DNA of 64,000 nucleotides from Isoetes taiwanensis (Eukaryota; Streptophyta; Lycopodiopsida; Isoetales; Isoetaceae), in NCBI GenBank assembly GCA_021234155.1, contig JAJEKV010000032.1, positions 2,996,156 to 3,060,155 on the forward strand, written 5' to 3'. Each line of letters starts with the position of its first letter. Position 1 is the stretch's first letter. Under the pieces are notes generated by a model, which was not told where the DNA came from, searched no databases, and was given only the letters and a program-made list of their open reading frames with translations. Shown one piece after another: positions 59,357 through 64,000 of the stretch. The translations under genes were made by a program, and so were the position numbers.

Positions 59357-62300
59357 AATATGTAGCATAATAACATGGGGTTGGTTTTGTATTTTTGTAC
59401 TATTTTTTCTATGGTTTTCATATGATTTCGAAAGCGTATTGCATGGGGACTACTAATTAGTATATCTAGAGTGCACATACACCTGCATTAATTTTAGTGT
59501 TTTTGTTCATCGGTTTAGACCTATGTACATGTATTTTTCAATTAGCTTATTGAGGCTCGCTGATGCAAACCTCGAGCCATTTAGAAATAGGGCTTCATAG
59601 CTGAAGGCACAAATTCGCAGAGGTGGAGCAATCGGGTACTTTTAGGGCGGATGTGAAGCAGAGATTAAACATTGCTCTAAAACAGAAGCATGGAAATCTC
59701 AAGATCGACGGTTCATAGATAGGGTTATTTGCCTTGGTTTCTACATTGCCTTTTAGGGCTTGGAGGCGTAGGCAAAAGGCAAAGCAGCAACATAACAAGA
59801 TCTTTGTGCGCCTAGGTGTATTCCTCGCTAGCCCAGCTTCTGCTACTTTAGCTGACACAGAGGGCGTGCTGTGCAAGGGCAATGACAAACTAAATAAAGA
59901 AAAAAAGGGGTTTCTTCCCTTGGCTTTTGATTTTGCAATTGAAGCCTCCAAATGTTCTCATCTAAGTAGCTTCGACCTATTTGATCCATGCTAATCCTGC
60001 AATACTTCAAGTTCTCGATTACTCTAAGACTGGAGAAAGGGGAGAAAGTTTTACGGATTTGCATATTCCACGGATTTTTAAAGTAGTAAAATGGTTTACA
60101 CCTGCTTTGTTCATAACGAGGGAAATCAATCAAGCCTCGATTCTATGAGCTACTGCGGTGGATAAGGTATCTCGCTACATTGTTACATAACGACTCGGGT
60201 GAGTTTCTAAGCTCTTTGCTTTCAATTCTCAAAATCGCTGGCGCTACTGCGGTGGTTTCCTATGTACTGTGAGAGATCTACGCTCATGCAGTTTTGCCAA
60301 TGAGGTATTTTATTGGCTTACTTTAACTTAGCCGTTTGTATTTCGCTTGTTTTTCCTCATAAAATTGCCGCCTGCTTTTATCTCCGCTTCTACAATGCTT
60401 CGCTTCCGAACCCGCCTTTGGAAATCGCGGAAAGAGGTATGCGCTTTTGGGGCCAACATTGCAAAGCCCATACAAACTTCCGTCCTTCATTTGTCGATAT
60501 CGGGTCTCTTTGTCGACATATTTTCTCCGATACACACATGAAGGACATTGCTAAGTTTAACTATTCTAACGGGCCGCAGAATCATCCGATACTAAATGGA
60601 AGAGCTAATTTGACTTCTCGATCTTATACTCAACGCTTCCAAGGAGTTACTGGAAGCAGCTTATTCAATCCAATCTCTATGAAGACATCCATTAGATGAT
60701 GCTTCTCGATGTATGTTAAATCTGAAGATTCTCAAAAGGAATCTCCTAGCCAGAAAACAATGGATGAGATAGACGTAATGCTTGCATGACAAGGCATTTG
60801 CTCCATGGAAACGAAAAGAATGATGCTTTAAATGAGTCTGGAATATCGAGGGAGCTTCATCCGCATAGTACAGAGGGAGGACTAGTCAACAATAGCTGGA
60901 AGAGTGATGAGTGATGACTATATTGTAACCAATGATAATGGGTATCACCTAAAAAAGAATGGGAAAAGATAGTTTTGGTTAATGAACCTCCCAAAATGCC
61001 CCGAACGGGTATGAAATGTAGTTTTAAAGAGCTTTGTTAAGGACATTTGAGGATCAAGAACAAGCTGAGGAGGAGCTACAATTTGAAGGGATTTTGAATA
61101 TGCATTCACATCCATGAGTATTTTGAATATGCATCCACATCTACTCTAATCACACGAGTTTAGAAGAAATCATTGCTACAAACTTTTGATGCTACCTCAT
61201 GTATTAATATTGATATTGGTATAATATTATATGTCTAATTCCCATGCAATGTTTTGTTTCATAATTTGAGCACCTCTAGTTTGTTAGATTTGTGAGGCTA
61301 TGATATACCATCCATCATTAGAGTATTAGGTAATGTCTATATCTACACCCCTACACTATCCTTAGGGCCCAAAAAATTCTAGTTAACACAAACCATTAAA
61401 CACACAACTAACATTATTAACACAACCATTGCATTTGACACATTTAAATTAAAATCCCCCTTAAACTGGTTTGGGTGCATATCTCACACCTGGGTTACGT
61501 AGGGGCCGAGCCTCAAAAATTTACAATACATGTACAAAAATTAACACCATTAAGTACAATCTCTCAAACCTTATAGTATTTTGCAACCTTAATATACGCG
61601 ATATAAAAACTTTTGTACATGCATACCCTACAAACGGATCAATATGCACGGGTCAGATCTTGGAATAAAGGGCAAATATGCTCATCCGGATGCCTCGCTG
61701 TCTGGCAACCCTCGCGGTGAATATGCACCCAAACCAAAGGGGTTTAAGGATTTTAATATAGTAGATGACATAGATGTCTATTATTTACTATAGTAGATGA
61801 CATAGATGTCTATACCTTTTATATCTACATGACAAGGCCTTTAATAACATTTTCTCCCACCTAGAACTCCTCGCTTTGTTGATAAAAACATATGGATTGG
61901 AACACCCAACCATTGCCTTTATGTTTTTGTGCCCTCAAGTATCAGATGAGGCGCAGGTTTTTTTTAATCTATAGGCAATGGACCTTTTGTGCTCTTATGA
62001 TAACATGACTCTATTTAATCGAAAGCAATCTAGACAACAATGTTAAGGTTGTATTTAGCAACCTTAAATTCAATGAAAGTTATTTTGAACTCACCATTCA
62101 CCACCATCGGATCCATTGATTATATCCAAGAACCTTCCGTGATATTCAGATGTTTAAAGGATATTCCATGAATTATTACACACCTTTAGAATATCTATAT
62201 ATTTTTAAAGAATAGTCCTTTACATATTACCACTGCATCTTCTTCAAATCTCCCTTTCCAGAGGGTTTCTAACGAGTTTTTGCGGATTTTGTTTTGTTTT

Positions 62301-64000
62301 TTAAAGGAAATATCCGTGATACCTTGTTTCTTGCAATGGTTTGTTTTGGACGATGGGATTTGGAGGCACCAACCGTGATAATAGAAATAAAAAGATGAAT
62401 ATTTTACTTCTAGAAAACAAATAAAAATAAAATAAAATAGCATTTTAAGAAGACGGGTAACATGTTTGATATTAGAGAGGCATATTCGTCATACCAGGTA
62501 TGGCATTGCCCGGTGATGAGAATGGCCGGTAGCCACGCAGAATCCAAGGCCTCTTCTTTCAAGGACCGCTTGAACTCAAGCAGACAAAGCTTGAGATATA
62601 GTTCCGGATTTTACGTACCCTAAAACCATAAATTTCTATGAATTACTAGGCAACAATCGAGGCTTTGTTTTTTCCCATCCCAATGATTTCTACCCCACCG
62701 CACTACGAGCTCTACAACAACAAGGCATGCATGGAGTTCCAAAAAGCAAGACATCAAGGTTCTTGCCTGTTGCCAACGCATATCTAATCAAAAGATAAAG
62801 GCTAGATTGTCGATATTGAAAGCTTTAATGAATTGCTCTTTTCTACCCTATTGTTGCCAATTTGAAATGTGGAGCTTGCCTCTTGTTTGGAATGCTTGAT
62901 CATGTCAAAAAGATAAGTCCTCGCAAGTGCCTTTACCGTATGATGTCTTTATTATAGGTCCCGGATAAAAGATTGAAGCTTTCCATCCTTTATCCCTCGC
63001 CACTCATCGACTTGAATTTTAAGGAAGTTTTGAGAGTTATCGATTCTTTACAACCATCGCGAATTATTCTCACATAATCTCTAAGTGGATTGGCAACCGG
63101 TGATAATGTATGGTGATTCTTCCCTTTCTAATGAAGCGTTTGGATAATTTCCTAAAGGATTTCAGAGTCGCAAGGAATATATCCGCCTACTCCTCAAAGA
63201 TAATACTTGAACCAAGTATTTGGGTATCTTCGCTCTTCATTTTACCGCTATTTCAGAATAAATCCTTCACATATGTGGATCCTTTTAGCTCAAGATGTCA
63301 TCCTCTTTGAATTGATTTTACACTGCGGTAGTTCCAAAGCAATAATCCTTCAAGAGGGTTTCTAATGAAACACTTTCTGCAAATATCAAATATTCTCGGT
63401 AACACTGCTAGCCTGCGATGAGACCCAACAATCTTTGAGAAAATCGCATGGAGCATGGAACTCGGGAATGCATCAACCGGGCGGCTCCTTCATCATTTCG
63501 CAAGAATTCCTATACCCTTATTCTTGGCAAAAGATTCCCAAGAAATTCTCAAAAACTCCTACCCCGCTCTTGTATTAAAATGGCAAAAAACTCCTACTAT
63601 GTTCCTATATTCGAAATGGCAAAAGCCGATGCGATGGTACATAGTGGTTCCAAATTTTATGGCTATTTTTCATCTCCCTTCGCGGATCCTGGGTGTTCAA
63701 AATCGGGGATGGAAAGCGCGACAACACCGACTTCTTTCTATAATGCGCAGATTGTGTCAAATCTTCACGACCATGCATATGGCGGCCGACATGATGAAGG
63801 GCGTGCAGCCCCGAACTGAGCATCATTTTTTTCTTTTCTTTTCTTCTTGCAAAAAATGTCCGGGAAAAACGTGTTAAGCTTTAGAGCTTCAGATGTTTTG
63901 CCACCTGGACATCCCTATCGGACATTCTCAATTATATATGTGTAGATAAAAATGGATATCTTAGTTCCTCACCGAAAATGCATTGGTGATGGATTTTTAG
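59357..64000 (+). repeat. Unclassified 5.67-kb tandem unit, copy 3 (runs off window)
   Basis: Direct repeat of 53692-58326 and same orientation. The window ends within the block that corresponds to 58258-58326 of copy 2, so the true right end of the family is not seen. The left end AATATGTAGCATAATAACAT agrees with copy 1, although the DNA to the left of each copy differs, so this is a real terminus. Confidence 0.85.
61447..61758. mobile_element. Nested inverted-end element in copy 3
   Basis: ATTAAAATCCCCCTTAAAC, GGTTTGGGTGCATAT (61447-61483) is matched as reverse complement by ATATGCACCCAAACCAAAGG, GGTTTAAGGATTTTAAT (61721-61757). The same pair occurs in copy 2; in copy 1 only the arm at 42155-42196 is clear. 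Confidence 0.6.

Noticed and set aside
59734-60699. Several 60-128 codon frames in the long repeat as independent genes
   Set aside because: The matching segments in the other copies are broken at different places, so these are chance leftovers of a decayed repeat.

Overview
The window looks like nuclear DNA from a land plant with a large, transposon-rich genome. The evidence is a five-exon gene for the ribosomal stalk protein P0 with short GT-AG introns and a telo-box promoter, a nuclear tRNA-Asp(GUC), a kiwellin-type cysteine-rich protein relic, and many decayed Ty3/gypsy, Ty1/copia and LINE pieces. The P0 start ([11 protein letters not shown]) and end ([11 protein letters not shown]) make me lean to a seed-free plant such as a fern, but this rests on memory of the family and is weak. 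No bacterial or organellar operon structure is seen.

Layout. 1-6.2 kb: a badly frameshifted Ty3/gypsy retrotransposon on the plus strand, with gag knuckle, protease, RT, RNase H and integrase recognisable in order, followed by a probable 3' LTR start at 5781. 6.2-9.5 kb: non-coding, with short tandem repeats. 9.5-13.7 kb: a tandem duplication whose first copy was split by a 5'-truncated LINE; the second copy preserves the empty site. 14.7-15.9 kb: a frameshifted kiwellin relic on the minus strand, with a second, partial copy of its 3' end. 15.98 kb: an intact tRNA-Asp with a duplicated terminator. 16.1-25 kb: local repeats, a MITE-like element, a Ty1/copia RT fragment and TTAAC-rich DNA. 25.2-26.0 kb: tandem repeats that run up to the P0 3' end. 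26.05-27.46 kb: the complete P0 gene with its promoter, the only clearly functional protein gene here. 30-35 kb: a GC-rich island with no recognised gene. 37.3-38.4 kb: a tRNA-like SINE candidate next to a degenerate short-period array that contains a perfect six-unit heat-shock-element-like pattern. 39.3 kb: one orphan exon candidate. 41-64 kb: one inverted partial copy and two direct copies of a >=4.6 kb unclassified repeat, the direct copies in tandem with a period near 5.67 kb. Between these lie a 190-bp tandem hairpin repeat, a retroposed insertion with a perfect 14-bp target-site duplication, and a PPR-like fragment.

The genes do not form a pathway. P0 and tRNA-Asp are unrelated housekeeping translation genes surviving in a repeat-dominated landscape. 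I did not find a convincing new multi-gene system. The most interesting material is structural: the LINE empty/filled-site pair, the 14-bp TSD retroposon, the heat-shock-like array and the unclassified 5.67-kb repeat family. Where copies can be compared, they differ unusually often by short indels, which may be biological or an assembly artefact.
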